Positions 7,723 to 16,158 of a stretch of 19,831 nucleotides of DNA are shown here, in pieces. Made by a program: the position numbers and the translations under genes. A model generated the notes under the pieces. It made no database searches and was not told where the DNA came from. It worked only from the letters and a program-made list of their open reading frames with translations. Source of the DNA: Desulfobulbus sp. (GTDB taxonomy: Bacteria; Desulfobacterota; Desulfobulbia; Desulfobulbales; Desulfobulbaceae); NCBI GenBank assembly GCA_028684915.1, contig JAQUEZ010000103.1, positions 1-19,831 of the forward strand, read 5' to 3'. How positions within the stretch are numbered: the stretch's first letter is position 1; the number at the start of each line of letters is the position of its first letter.

Positions 7723-8750
7723 AGGTAATTCTCCCTAATGACCCAGTTGTGGACTTCAGGATCGGATTTGAAAAGACGTTTGTGGTAGGCGTATCCCTTC
7801 ATTCGCCCCGTGTCTAACTCGTTAAGTGCGCGCCGAGCATCGGCATCTTGCAGGTGATATTCTGTTGCCAATTGATAGGCACGCCGTGCTAATCGATAAT
7901 AAATGGTGTTTTTGAAACTAATTTTTTTACCATATAAGTATTTGTCACGCAGATCTGTGTAGGAATCGGAAATGCCCTGATTGAAACCTCTTTGGCGAAA
8001 GTATTCAAAGGTCATTCGCTCCGGTGGCACCTTGTGAAAAATTGACGCCCCTGGATGGAAGAGACATTTGAGATGATTATTCACGATATATCGGGAAACT
8101 GCCGTTTCGCCGTCCCCTCGAAAACGAATGAGTTCTTTGGGCATACCGTCGGGGTTAAATCCCCCCGCCTCCAGGAGCACGGATTTACGGATGGCGAAGT
8201 TGCACCCCCACACATATAGCGGATCGAGGGGACCAATCCCCCCCGAGAATTCCACAATACTCAACGGCGGTAAGGCGCGCCCGCCGAAGCGCGTCGGTCT
8301 TTCCCACAATGTGCTCAGCCAACGCGGCGGAGGTTCCATAAACAAGGGATAGTTATTGCCGCCAACCATTGCCACTTCCGGGGCGTCAAAGGCTTCCTGG
8401 ATCGATGCCAGCCAGCTGGGCAAGGCCTCGATGTCGTCATCAGCGAAGACCAGGAAATCGCCTTTCGCCTCCCTTAGCCCGCGATGGCGTCCCACGTGCA
8501 GGCCGGGCTCGGGCGAGAGGAAATAACGTAAGTTTGGCAATTGGGAAGTATAGGCGTGGCAAACCTCGGCGGTCCTGTCCATCGAGCCATTGTCGATGAC
8601 CAGCACCTCGAAGGCTGATGCGTCCAAAACCTGATTAGTCAGAGAGTGAAGAGCTGGCGCCAAGAGGTCCGCCCGGTCACGGGTGGGAATGACGACGCTG
8701 GTCAAAAAATCTGCCGATTTGTACGAGCCATTTTTTTTCTGAGTATGCAT
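7719..8750 (-). CDS. Glycosyltransferase family 2
   Basis: A 343-residue GT-A inverting glycosyltransferase. Seen: SVVIPTRDRADLLAPALHSL near residues 18-37, LVIDNGSMDRT, HVGRHRGLREAKGDFLVFAD leading into the metal-binding DDD at about 104-106, and WGCNFAIRKSVLLEAGGFN with the acceptor-side region. The tail is rich in Lys, Arg and Tyr and has no membrane helix. I place the start at ATG 8750, two bases after the methyltransferase stop. Upstream open frame adds 23 residues that would overlap the previous gene and have no family match. The stop overlaps the cupin start. It probably transfers one sugar of the repeat unit; donor unknown. Confidence 0.88.
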   Translation of the reverse strand: MHTQKKNGSYKSADFLTSVVIPTRDRADLLAPALHSLTNQVLDASAFEVLVIDNGSMDRTAEVCHAYTSQLPNLRYFLSPEPGLHVGRHRGLREAKGDFLVFADDDIEALPSWLASIQEAFDAPEVAMVGGNNYPLFMEPPPRWLSTLWERPTRFGGRALPPLSIVEFSGGIGPLDPLYVWGCNFAIRKSVLLEAGGFNPDGMPKELIRFRGDGETAVSRYIVNNHLKCLFHPGASIFHKVPPERMTFEYFRQRGFNQGISDSYTDLRDKYLYGKKISFKNTIYYRLARRAYQLATEYHLQDADARRALNELDTGRMKGYAYHKRLFKSDPEVHNWVIRENYL

Positions 8751-8752
8751 GG

Positions 8753-9655
8753 CTAGTCTTTTGACAGGGTGGCAACGATGATGCCGGATCGCCGTACATG
8801 CGCCTCCCAATGACAGCAAAATGCAATGGCATCCAAGGCGGAGCCGATCCGCAAGGGTATTTTTCTGAAAAACGAAAGTCGATTGGGATGGAGATCACGC
8901 CAAGACATGCCAGCTAGCCACGCCATACCATAACGGAAGAGCCCTCTCCCCGAGCCGTCCCAGAAACGCTCATCGCATTTCACGTCATTCAGAAGCAAGC
9001 CGTGTTTGCCTGCATATTTTTTCAGGCTGGCTTCGCTGAAGTGATACAGATGCCGCGGAATATCCTCCTTATATGCATATTTCCCATAGATACTTTCGGC
9101 ATTTGTAACAAGAAGGATAAACCGGCCGCCGGGTTTTAGGACCTTGCCGACGGTGGCGAAATAGGCATCGGGTGTATGCACATGCTCGAACACCGCCCAG
9201 GAAGTAACCAGATCAAAATAGGCCGAGGGAAGATTTAAATTTGTTAAAACACCCTTCTGAAACCGTATCGCAGTATCGTTCGTGCCATCACTGAAAGCAT
9301 CCACGCCATGCAATTCAGCGTCTGGCCATCGTTTGTGCAGGTAGCTCAACCAATCCCCACGGGCACAACCAATATCCAAGATTTTTTTAGCCGATAAGGG
9401 GGCGACATATTCGAACTGCGTTTCATATCGAACCTGATGGACAGAATCGTCCCGACCATCGTGATAGCCAGTGGGGTAGAAATGCCGCATTTCCTCGAAG
9501 GTCGGTCTCGGATTGACGTAGACCAGCCCACAGACCGCACACTCCACCACGGGGTATTCATACAGGTTCAGCCACAACCAGTTGTCCGGTTTTCGGTATC
9601 GAACCCTGTAGTCGTTGGAACCACACAAGTCGCAGGCAACATGTTCTAGTCTCAT
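8753..9655 (-). CDS. SAM-dependent methyltransferase with N-terminal zinc ribbon
   Basis: A 300-residue protein with two parts. Residues 8-42 contain CDLC and CAVC (Cys8, Cys11, Cys39, Cys42), a likely zinc ribbon, followed by GLVYVNPRPTFEEM. Then comes a class I methyltransferase with motif I ILDIGCARGDW near 93-103, GVDAFSD, the FDLVTSWAVFEHVHTPDAYF region and KVLKPGGRFILLV. The same zinc ribbon plus Methyltransf_23-type layout occurs in many polysaccharide clusters and, in relatives, in sugar C-methyltransferases. The start at ATG 9655 overlaps the wzx stop as ATGA, indicating coupling. The target may be a sugar of the repeat unit or the chain end; the sequence does not decide. Confidence 0.86.
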   Translation of the reverse strand: MRLEHVACDLCGSNDYRVRYRKPDNWLWLNLYEYPVVECAVCGLVYVNPRPTFEEMRHFYPTGYHDGRDDSVHQVRYETQFEYVAPLSAKKILDIGCARGDWLSYLHKRWPDAELHGVDAFSDGTNDTAIRFQKGVLTNLNLPSAYFDLVTSWAVFEHVHTPDAYFATVGKVLKPGGRFILLVTNAESIYGKYAYKEDIPRHLYHFSEASLKKYAGKHGLLLNDVKCDERFWDGSGRGLFRYGMAWLAGMSWRDLHPNRLSFFRKIPLRIGSALDAIAFCCHWEAHVRRSGIIVATLSKD

Positions 9656-11091
9656 TTGTCTTGACTCTCTTGGTCTCCGAATATCCACTTCAACTCCCTC
9701 AGAATGCCGTTTCGCTCAAGGACATAGAGGACCGTGGTCGCAATCGCAATATTCGTTGCGCCTCCCATTATAAAGCGCCTCAAAGAATCCTCCTCAATCT
9801 GCATGAAAAGGTAACTGACCCCCCAAAGTGGTACGGCGCAACTTATAAAAATGATAGAAATATATATGATGATTGGCATGATAGGGATCGATAAAACGGC
9901 GCCGATAAAAAACAGTTGGAGAAGAACAGCGGTGATTGCTAGCCCCAGTCTGGTCCATAAAAAAACCTCAAGGCCATATTGAATGCTGATCAGATATCCA
10001 ACCAAGTAAATAAGCATAGGCGCCGCAGACATCAGCGTCTCATGAGATGGCTTGCCCAAGGCGCGGTATACCTCTCCATTCATGCCTATCACCCAGGAAA
10101 ATCCGTGCACCAAGGCCATCGCTCCGATGATCAACTCGACGCCGTGCCATCTTGAACCGAACAGGGCTTCTGTCACAGGAGAAGCCAGTGAGAAAATCAC
10201 TAACGCCAGGGGGATGGACAAAAAAGCAATCATCTTGATGGCTTTCCTCGCTACCTGCCGTATTTTTTCTCTGTCCGCCCTCATTCCGGAAAGATGACTG
10301 TAAAACACGGGGACGATTGGCCCCAAAAGAATGGCAAAGATCATGGCAGCGAATTGACTCCCTATCTGATAAAGCCCAAGTTCGTGACTGCCCAGATACA
10401 TCCCCACTACCAGAGAGTCCGCCCATATATAGAACCACGCCAGCAGTCCGGTCATCCCGACCCAGGCGCCGAAACGGCCCATCTCTTTGGCCAATCCAGG
10501 CTGGAATGTTCCACTCGGTCGCCAGTGACTCATGCGCCAGAGCATGGTGGTCTGCACGGCTTGCCCGGTCAATGTGCCGGCCACCAAGGCCCAATACCCC
10601 ATTCCGTTCCAGGCCAGGGGGATCGAGGCCAGGCCCGGCAAGCTGACAGTGGCGAGGCGCACCCAGAACAGTTTTCTGAAGCCCATTTCTTTTTGCAGCA
10701 GGGCGGTTTGCACCGAAGAGAGGGCGCCCAGAATGACTTGCACGGTCATGACCTGCAGCACAGCAGTGACACGGTTATCTTGAAAGAATGTCAGGGCGAT
10801 TGGCTGCGCTAACAGGTACAGCAGGCCAGCAATGAGGATGCCTAGGGTGATATTGACCCAGAAGGCGGCATCTGCTGCCGCTTCGATGTCAGTTTGGCGT
10901 TGGATCAACGCCTTGCCCATTCCGGCATCCCAGAATATTTGTGAAAAGGCGATGACCATGAGCGCTGCTGACATAACCCCAAAGTCTTCAGGGGTAAGTA
11001 AACGTGCTAAAATTAAAAATGTGATAGGTTGAAAAGATTTTGCTGCTAATTCTGAGAGAAATGACCATTTCAAAGCATGGATGACGGTCAT
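9652..11091 (-). CDS. wzx: Wzx-type polysaccharide flippase (MOP superfamily)
   Basis: A 479-residue multi-pass inner-membrane protein expected to flip undecaprenyl-linked repeat units to the periplasm. Seen: the typical opening ALKWSFLSELAAKSFQPITF and LARLLTPEDFGVMSAALMVI, then many hydrophobic segments (roughly 12) separated by short charged loops, including GNGMGYWALVAGTL-like mid segments and VVGMYLGSHELGLYQIGSQF. It looks closest to the WzxC/WzxE-like polysaccharide transporters. The gene is 8 bp after gmd and overlaps the following methyltransferase by 4 bp, so it is co-translated with the sugar genes. The MOP-family assignment is firm; the exact substrate is unknown. Confidence 0.9.
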   Translation of the reverse strand: MTVIHALKWSFLSELAAKSFQPITFLILARLLTPEDFGVMSAALMVIAFSQIFWDAGMGKALIQRQTDIEAAADAAFWVNITLGILIAGLLYLLAQPIALTFFQDNRVTAVLQVMTVQVILGALSSVQTALLQKEMGFRKLFWVRLATVSLPGLASIPLAWNGMGYWALVAGTLTGQAVQTTMLWRMSHWRPSGTFQPGLAKEMGRFGAWVGMTGLLAWFYIWADSLVVGMYLGSHELGLYQIGSQFAAMIFAILLGPIVPVFYSHLSGMRADREKIRQVARKAIKMIAFLSIPLALVIFSLASPVTEALFGSRWHGVELIIGAMALVHGFSWVIGMNGEVYRALGKPSHETLMSAAPMLIYLVGYLISIQYGLEVFLWTRLGLAITAVLLQLFFIGAVLSIPIMPIIIYISIIFISCAVPLWGVSYLFMQIEEDSLRRFIMGGATNIAIATTVLYVLERNGILRELKWIFGDQESQDK

Positions 11092-11099
11092 GGTTTGAT

Positions 11100-12227
11100 T
11101 TACTCCGTCCCAATGCTCTCATGGTAGCCATGTCGCCTCAGTAACGCCTGCCGTTTGGCTTGCGTTAGATCATGCGCCACCATTTCCCGGCACATTTCCC
11201 GTGTGCTGATTTTCGGTGCCCATCCGAGTTGTTCCCTGGCCTTGCTGTAATCTCCCAAGAGTGTTTCCACCTCGGTTGGCCTGAAGTATTTCGGATCAAC
11301 CCGGATGATGGTTTGACCTGCTTGCAGTGCGGGGGCATGTGCGCCCGTGATGGTTTCAACCATCGCATGTTCATCGACCCCTTGTTCTTTGAACTGTAGG
11401 GTGATGCCCAGCTCCTCGGCAGCCCAGACAATATACTGGCGCACACTGTACTGCCGGCCGGTGGCTATCACAAAATCTTCCGGCTGGTCCTGTTGCAGCA
11501 TCAGCCATTGCATTTCGACATAGTCCCGGGCATGGCCCCAGTCGCGGAGGGCGTCGAGATTGCCAAGATAAAGGCAGTCTTCCAGGCCTTGCGCAATATT
11601 GGCGAGGCCACGGGTGATCTTGCGGGTGACAAAGGTTTCCCCACGCCGTGAACTTTCATGATTGAAAAGGATGCCATTGCAGGCATACATGCCATAGGCT
11701 TCCCGATAGTTCACCGTTATCCAATAGGCGTACAGTTTAGCCACCGCATAGGGGCTGCGGGGGTAAAAGGGCGTGTTCTCGTTTTGGGGAACTTCTCGCA
11801 CCTGGCCGAACAGTTCGCTGGTGCTGGCCTGGTAAAAACGGGTTTTTCTTTCCAGACCAAGGATGCGGATTGCCTCCAGGAGTCGCAGGGTGCCAAGCGC
11901 ATCGACGTTGGCGGTGTATTCAGGGCTGTCAAAGCTCACTGCAACATGGCTCTGAGCGGCCAGATTGTAGATTTCGTCGGGCTGGATTTCCTGGACGATG
12001 CGGATCAGGTTGCCGGTGTCGGTGAGATCGCCGTAATGAAGACGAAAACGGAGGTTTGCTGCGTGTGGATCCTGATAGAGATGATCGATGCGTTGTGTAT
12101 TGAAGGAGCTTGCTCGGCGTTTTATGCCGTGAACAACATATCCCTTTTCAAGAAGAAATTCTGCCAGGTAGGAGCCATCCTGACCGGTAATGCCGGTGAT
12201 GAGGGCAACTTTTAGGGAAGCATGCAT
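11100..12227 (-). CDS. gmd: GDP-mannose 4,6-dehydratase Gmd
   Basis: A 375-residue short-chain dehydrogenase/reductase that converts GDP-D-mannose to GDP-4-keto-6-deoxy-D-mannose, the branch point to GDP-fucose, GDP-rhamnose and GDP-perosamine. Seen: NADP-binding GITGQDG at residues 11-17, [36 protein letters not shown], the active-site set Thr136/Glu138 (ASTSELFG) and Tyr160/Lys164 (YAVAK), and [17 protein letters not shown]. These sit about four residues after the E. coli positions. The start is uncertain: ATG 12227 leaves a 5 bp gap after fcl and begins close to the family N-terminus, while ATG 12242 would overlap fcl by 10 bp. Neither has a good Shine-Dalgarno. Confidence 0.96.
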   Translation of the reverse strand: MHASLKVALITGITGQDGSYLAEFLLEKGYVVHGIKRRASSFNTQRIDHLYQDPHAANLRFRLHYGDLTDTGNLIRIVQEIQPDEIYNLAAQSHVAVSFDSPEYTANVDALGTLRLLEAIRILGLERKTRFYQASTSELFGQVREVPQNENTPFYPRSPYAVAKLYAYWITVNYREAYGMYACNGILFNHESSRRGETFVTRKITRGLANIAQGLEDCLYLGNLDALRDWGHARDYVEMQWLMLQQDQPEDFVIATGRQYSVRQYIVWAAEELGITLQFKEQGVDEHAMVETITGAHAPALQAGQTIIRVDPKYFRPTEVETLLGDYSKAREQLGWAPKISTREMCREMVAHDLTQAKRQALLRRHGYHESIGTE

Positions 12228-12232
12228 GATGT

Positions 12233-13201
12233 TTAAGCCCATTCTTTTTGAAAATTTTCGTAGGTCCGGCTGAGTCCCTGTTTCAAATCGATGGTTGCCT
12301 GCCAGCCCATGGAGCGCAAGAGGCGAGTGTCCAGCAGCTTTTGCGGGGCGCCGTCAGGTTTGGTTGTATCGTAGAGGATATCGCCGGAATAGCCGACGAT
12401 CCGGGCAATGGTTGCAGCCAGTTCGGCAATGCTGATGTCGTTGCCGTAGCCCACGTTGATGTGGCTCTGCATGGGGCTGGTATGCAGGGCGACCACCTCC
12501 TTGGGCAGGCTCATGGCATGGATGCAGGCCTTGGCCAGATCATCAACGTGGAGAAATTCGCGCCGTGGCGTGCCGGTGCCCCAGATGACGGTCGATGGTG
12601 AATTGTTCACTTTGGCTTCATGAAATCGGCGAATCAGTGCGGGGACGACATGGCTGTGTTCGGGATGGTAGTTGTCGCCCGGTCCATAGAGGTTCGTGGG
12701 CATCACGCTGCGGTAATCGGTTCCGTGACTGTTTCCGTATTGGCGGTTGTAACTTTCACACAACTTTATGCCGGCAATCTTGGCAATGGCATAGGGCTCA
12801 TTGGTTGGCTCAAGAGGACCGGTTAGTAAGGCATCTTCAGCCATCGGCTGGTGGGCCAATTTAGGATAAATGCAGCTTGACCCGAGGAAGAGCAATTTTT
12901 TAACGCCTATCCGCCAGGCTTCATGGATGACATTGGCTTCCATCATCAGGTTTTGATAGATGAACTCCGCCGGAAAGATGGCATTGGCCTGGATACCACC
13001 GACTCTTGCAGCCGCGAGATAAACCTGATCTGGCCTGGTGGATGCAAAAAAGTCGCGAACCGCCAATTGATCGGTTAGGTCGAGTTCGCTATGGGTGCGG
13101 GTCAAAATGCTGCCATGTCCAGTGTTCTGAAGTGCCCGGACGATGGCCGAGCCGACCATGCCACCGTGGCCCGCGACGTATATTTTAGGCGAATCATGCA
13201 T
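12233..13201 (-). CDS. fcl: GDP-L-fucose synthase Fcl (WcaG)
   Basis: A 322-residue bifunctional epimerase/reductase that turns GDP-4-keto-6-deoxymannose into GDP-L-fucose with NADPH. Seen: GHGGMVG at residues 11-17, [31 protein letters not shown] with the catalytic Ser108 and Cys110, and the Tyr137/Lys141 pair (YAIAK); these match the E. coli Fcl active-site spacing. [13 protein letters not shown] and [14 protein letters not shown] follow as expected. The start is at ATG 13201; the seven extra open-frame residues upstream do not fit the family. The gene opens the compact sugar operon, 122 bp after the regulator gene, and its leader carries a perfect 9-bp hairpin. Confidence 0.95.
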   Translation of the reverse strand: MHDSPKIYVAGHGGMVGSAIVRALQNTGHGSILTRTHSELDLTDQLAVRDFFASTRPDQVYLAAARVGGIQANAIFPAEFIYQNLMMEANVIHEAWRIGVKKLLFLGSSCIYPKLAHQPMAEDALLTGPLEPTNEPYAIAKIAGIKLCESYNRQYGNSHGTDYRSVMPTNLYGPGDNYHPEHSHVVPALIRRFHEAKVNNSPSTVIWGTGTPRREFLHVDDLAKACIHAMSLPKEVVALHTSPMQSHINVGYGNDISIAELAATIARIVGYSGDILYDTTKPDGAPQKLLDTRLLRSMGWQATIDLKQGLSRTYENFQKEWA

Positions 13202-13218
13202 GGGTAATCTGTCTCGGC

Positions 13219-13244
13219 GCAACCGCGGATCCTTGCGCGGTTGC
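13219..13244 (-). promoter_or_regulatory. Leader hairpin upstream of fcl
   Basis: GCAACCGCG at 13219-13227 and CGCGGTTGC at 13236-13244 form a perfect nine-base-pair stem with an eight-base loop, ending 17 bases before the fcl start. No T run follows on the minus strand, so it is not a standard intrinsic terminator. It would sit next to the ribosome-binding region of fcl. Farther upstream, minus-strand GGCAGGTAGC (13284-13275) resembles the RfaH ops element GGCGGTAGC with one inserted base. Confidence 0.45.
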
Positions 13245-13323
13245 AGTTAAACATTCGTCGTCAACTCTGTGTTTGCTACCTGCCCGCCCAATACGTCGTA
13301 GTTATGTGAGGGCTATTGTCTCT

Positions 13324-13911
13324 CTAACTATTTAGCGTTGAAGCTGGTAACGATTCTGATCCTGTTTCATTTTTTTGTTGCCAGAGCATAAACTGCGGGT
13401 GTTTTTTCAGCATGGTGCCATGTTTTTCGAATTCTTCCTGTGTCATGGTGAGCGTTCTGATTTTTCGCTCGATGTACTTTTCTGTTTTTGTGGTGAGATC
13501 CATCAGGTTGGTCTTGTCAATGTCGCCAATGAGGACCAGGTCAATGATGCCTGTGTCTTTCCCTTCCGCGTAATCGTCGATCAAGAAGGCCTGTTGCAGG
13601 CGGCCTAAGCGTTTGATGATCGATTCCAGAATCTCATCCATGCCCAATGCTTTTTTGACCATGGAATGCAGTTCGCTAAACAAGGGATGTTCATGATTGG
13701 CGGAGAAAAGAACATGTCGTCCCTCCTTGTTGCTGACCAGGAGTTTGGCTTTGCGCAACTGGTCAAGTTCCTCTTTGACCTGGCTGGGAGACGCCTGGAA
13801 ATCATCGGCCAGTTCACGCAGGTAGGCTGTCCCCTTAGGGTTAAGAAAGAGACGCATCAGAATCTTGATGCGGGTCTTTGAGGTGATCAGTCCAGATAAG
13901 AGAGAAATCAT
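13324..13911 (-). CDS. Winged-helix regulator fused to degenerate nucleotidyltransferase-like domain
   Basis: A 195-residue two-domain protein. Residues 1-75 read as an ArsR-like winged helix (SKTRIKILMRLFLNPKGTAY, LRELADDFQASPSQVKEELD, LRKAKLLVSNKEGRHVLFSA). A second domain around residues 90-165 contains GRLQQAFLIDDYAEG and IIDLVLIGDID, resembling MNT-type nucleotidyltransferases. The usual GSX10DXD motif is not intact, so catalysis is doubtful. As I recall, proteins of this shape often sit at the head of polysaccharide loci in Geobacter relatives. It precedes fcl by 122 bp. A 7-5-7 palindrome lies 11 bases before its ATG and no Shine-Dalgarno is visible, which points to autoregulation or leaderless translation. 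Its target genes are inferred only from position. Confidence 0.8.
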   Translation of the reverse strand: MISLLSGLITSKTRIKILMRLFLNPKGTAYLRELADDFQASPSQVKEELDQLRKAKLLVSNKEGRHVLFSANHEHPLFSELHSMVKKALGMDEILESIIKRLGRLQQAFLIDDYAEGKDTGIIDLVLIGDIDKTNLMDLTTKTEKYIERKIRTLTMTQEEFEKHGTMLKKHPQFMLWQQKNETGSESLPASTLNS

Positions 13912-13921
13912 TTGGTTATTT

Positions 13922-13940
13922 TGTTCTATTTTTTAGAACA
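13922..13940. promoter_or_regulatory. Palindromic operator candidate upstream of wHTH gene
   Basis: TGTTCTA at 13922-13928 and TAGAACA at 13934-13940 are perfect inverted repeats around a five-T spacer. The site ends 11 bases before the start codon of the winged-helix gene on the minus strand, where a ribosome site would usually lie. A homodimeric winged-helix protein binding its own promoter is the simplest reading. I found no second full copy in the window by eye. Confidence 0.6.
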
Positions 13941-14039
13941 GTATGTCATCCGAGCGCTGGAGGTGTCAATGCAATTTTAATTTGATTCGAATGACATCGA
14001 TGTTGTGGCAAGAGGGGTGCGGCGATGTAGAAAATCAAT

Positions 14040-15749
14040 TCACAGTTTCTGCGGTTCCACTGTTAGAAGAATATGGCCCTGGCCATTCCAAAGCGGTTGC
14101 TCGGAATGGGCAAAGAGCGGGGCGATGCGTTGGCGATCCTTGTCACTTAATTGGTGTAGCCACTGGGCGGTCAGATCAGATCTGAGCAGGATGTGACTGA
14201 TTTTGCGTTGCCGCATCTCGTCGATAATGGAGTGCTGCTGGTTTTCATCGGCCAGAAACCGTGTCAGAATGCCGTCGGAAGCATAGGGCTGTTCGAACAC
14301 CGGGTGAAAGTCCATATAATAGCCCCTATTGCCAAGGAAAAGGCACAACACTTTGGCATCCTTGGTGGCAACGGTATTGGCAAAGCGGATGGCCGGGTAT
14401 TCTGGTCGAAAAGCGGTGAGGTAATCGTCGCGGCTGATTTTACCCTGCACATAAGGTATGGGCTGAACGATTGTAAATTGATTGATGCAGTATTGGCCGT
14501 TGTAGCACAGCATCATGAAGGGAATGCCGATAGCCACGATTGTGACCGCGATTTTCCTGCGGGGTGTTGATGTGCTCCTGATGGATAACGTGGTTATCAG
14601 GCCGCGAAGTCCATATATGGTTAGGATCACAAGAGGTGGCACAATGGGCACGATGTAACGGATGCGCATTGCCTCCTGAAAAAAGGCGAGGAAAAAATAG
14701 AGTGCGGCAAATGAAAAGAGAAAATTTTGTTCTCGCCGTTGTTGGGCGTCAGTGGGCCGGAAGAGCAAGGCTAGGGCAGGCAGAATGAGGAGAAAGGGCG
14801 TCAATTTGCCGTCGAAGTAGCGTGGGTCGTCGTCGTTTCCTTCGATAAAGAAGCGGATCGGCAGCAGTAGGGCCTGCCACCAGGATTCGTTGTAGAGAGT
14901 TTTTCGTCCGATAAAGGCATTGCTGCCTTGACGGCTAATTTGTTGCAAGGTGTTTGCCAGGCTGGCGGAATCAGTCCCTTGCTGATTATCGTTTGATTGG
15001 TGAAGTTTCTGAAACAGTGAGTTGTGCAGGGGGTAAATGGGGTTGCCTGTCCATGCGTAGTTTCTGATGAGCCAAGGGGAAAAGGACGTCAACGCGGCAA
15101 GGCCAAAGACGCAACCCCAGAGCAGCGCTTTGCCGTTGCTCTGTTTTTCCTTGCGGGTGTTTTGTTGGTAGATGATTGGCACAAAGAGAGTGAGGACGAT
15201 AATGGAAATCAGGCCGTTATACTTCGTTCCCGCAGCCAACCCGCAACAGAGTCCGGCCAGCACAAGCGAGCGCCACTTGAAATTTTGTTCTGCCCAGTGG
15301 AGCAGCAAGAGCAAAGAAGCCGTTGTGAAAAAAACAACCCCAAGATCGACATAGACCGTGATGGACAATTTGACGATAATCGGAACAGAAAGGAAAAAGA
15401 GTGCGCCAAACAATCCGTAGTGTACGCCCAACCGTTTTTTGAGATGTCGATACAGCAGCAGTCCGGTGAGCAGAGCAAAAAAGTAGTGGATGTATTTCGG
15501 GATGATGTCGTTGCCGAAATAGAGGGGAATCGTATACAGCAAATCGAGATTCATCGGATAGTAAGAGAAAGGGATCTCCGGAATCTCGTAAATGCCGCCG
15601 TGCTTGAGCCACAGTTTGGGGACAAAAAGGTGATGGGTGAGGGCGTCCCGGTCAACGGGCGGCACGGAGCCGAGGATAATGGTGGCGATAATCAGGGCAA
15701 GCAGCAGCAGGATCAGCCCCCAGGTCAGGGCCTTTTTAGGTAGTTTCAT
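14040..15749 (-). CDS. Polytopic GT39/GT83-like glycosyltransferase (PMT/ArnT type)
   Basis: A 569-residue integral membrane protein. Seen: TM1 at about residues 8-28, then a periplasmic loop PPVDRDALTHHLFVPKLW with Asp33 and Asp35 placed as in GT-C enzymes of the PMT/ArnT group, SYYPMNLDLLYTIPLYF, roughly ten more hydrophobic segments, GLAAGTKYNGLISIIV, SPWLIRNYAWTGNPIYPLHN, and a C-terminal soluble domain from about residue 440. Such enzymes take sugar from polyprenyl phosphate and attach it to lipid or polysaccharide in the periplasm. The partner could be the polyprenyl-phosphate GT at 983-1849. The start at ATG 15749 overlaps hepT by 14 bp. A frameshifted relative of its N-terminus lies at 16686-16917. 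It could also act as a polymerase-like enzyme, but I see no proof. Confidence 0.85.
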   Translation of the reverse strand: MKLPKKALTWGLILLLLALIIATIILGSVPPVDRDALTHHLFVPKLWLKHGGIYEIPEIPFSYYPMNLDLLYTIPLYFGNDIIPKYIHYFFALLTGLLLYRHLKKRLGVHYGLFGALFFLSVPIIVKLSITVYVDLGVVFFTTASLLLLLHWAEQNFKWRSLVLAGLCCGLAAGTKYNGLISIIVLTLFVPIIYQQNTRKEKQSNGKALLWGCVFGLAALTSFSPWLIRNYAWTGNPIYPLHNSLFQKLHQSNDNQQGTDSASLANTLQQISRQGSNAFIGRKTLYNESWWQALLLPIRFFIEGNDDDPRYFDGKLTPFLLILPALALLFRPTDAQQRREQNFLFSFAALYFFLAFFQEAMRIRYIVPIVPPLVILTIYGLRGLITTLSIRSTSTPRRKIAVTIVAIGIPFMMLCYNGQYCINQFTIVQPIPYVQGKISRDDYLTAFRPEYPAIRFANTVATKDAKVLCLFLGNRGYYMDFHPVFEQPYASDGILTRFLADENQQHSIIDEMRQRKISHILLRSDLTAQWLHQLSDKDRQRIAPLFAHSEQPLWNGQGHILLTVEPQKL

Positions 15750-16158
15750 TGTTCATTGGGGCCATGAGAAAGTCGAGCAGAAGTGCATAGTGGCCCTGGC
15801 TGACCAGCGTGAGGATTTTATCCATATCCACATTCATGTAATCATGAACAATACGGTTATGGAGACCAATGATGCCGTGCCATTCAGGCAGTTTCTCCTG
15901 GCTGACAAGCCCTATCAGGGCCAAAGTCGCAAAGGCGTCGTAAGCGGAAATAGGCACTTCTTCATCCCGTGCCTTGAGTTGCTGCTTGGCTTTGCCGATG
16001 GCATTTTCGATCAGCACTTGGAGCCCATGCAGCACACCGTTCTGTTCAAGAGGCGAGAGAGGCTGCGAGGCAAGCAGACGAGAACGGGCTTCGTCCAACA
16101 GGGAGCCTTGTTGAGTGGCGATACGTTTGGTCTCGGCATGGTACAGGTCAGTGCGCAT
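15736..16158 (-). CDS. hepT: HepT-like toxin (HEPN domain, former DUF86)
   Basis: A 140-residue, all-helical HEPN protein of the MntA-HepT toxin-antitoxin family. In this family HepT is an RNase that MntA silences by AMPylating the Tyr of RX4HXY. Seen: VLHGLQVLIENAIGKAKQQL, YDAFATLALIGLVSQEKLP and the C-terminal GLHNRIVHDYMNVDMDKIL. The catalytic arginine expected at the first position of RX4HXY is His100 here (HNRIVHDY: His105 and Tyr107 are kept, Arg102 is two residues in). The codon is CAT, one base from CGT. So the toxin may be weakened or inactive. The start at ATG 16158 overlaps mntA by 11 bp; an in-frame extension upstream to 16317 has no family match. Family is clear, activity unsure. 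Confidence 0.85.
   Translation of the reverse strand: MRTDLYHAETKRIATQQGSLLDEARSRLLASQPLSPLEQNGVLHGLQVLIENAIGKAKQQLKARDEEVPISAYDAFATLALIGLVSQEKLPEWHGIIGLHNRIVHDYMNVDMDKILTLVSQGHYALLLDFLMAPMNNETT

Noticed and set aside
11658..12215. Plus-strand open frame of 185 codons
   Set aside because: It is the antisense shadow of gmd, whose active-site residues are all present on the other strand.
13947..13995. ATGTCAT and ATGACAT inverted repeat between the regulator and the GT39-type gene
   Set aside because: The arms are seven bases with a spacer of more than 40, which is expected by chance.
15024..15743. Plus-strand open frame of 239 codons, rich in Gln, Glu and Arg
   Set aside because: It is the complement of the membrane helices of the GT39-type gene, and the composition is what an antisense frame of Leu/Phe-rich sequence gives.
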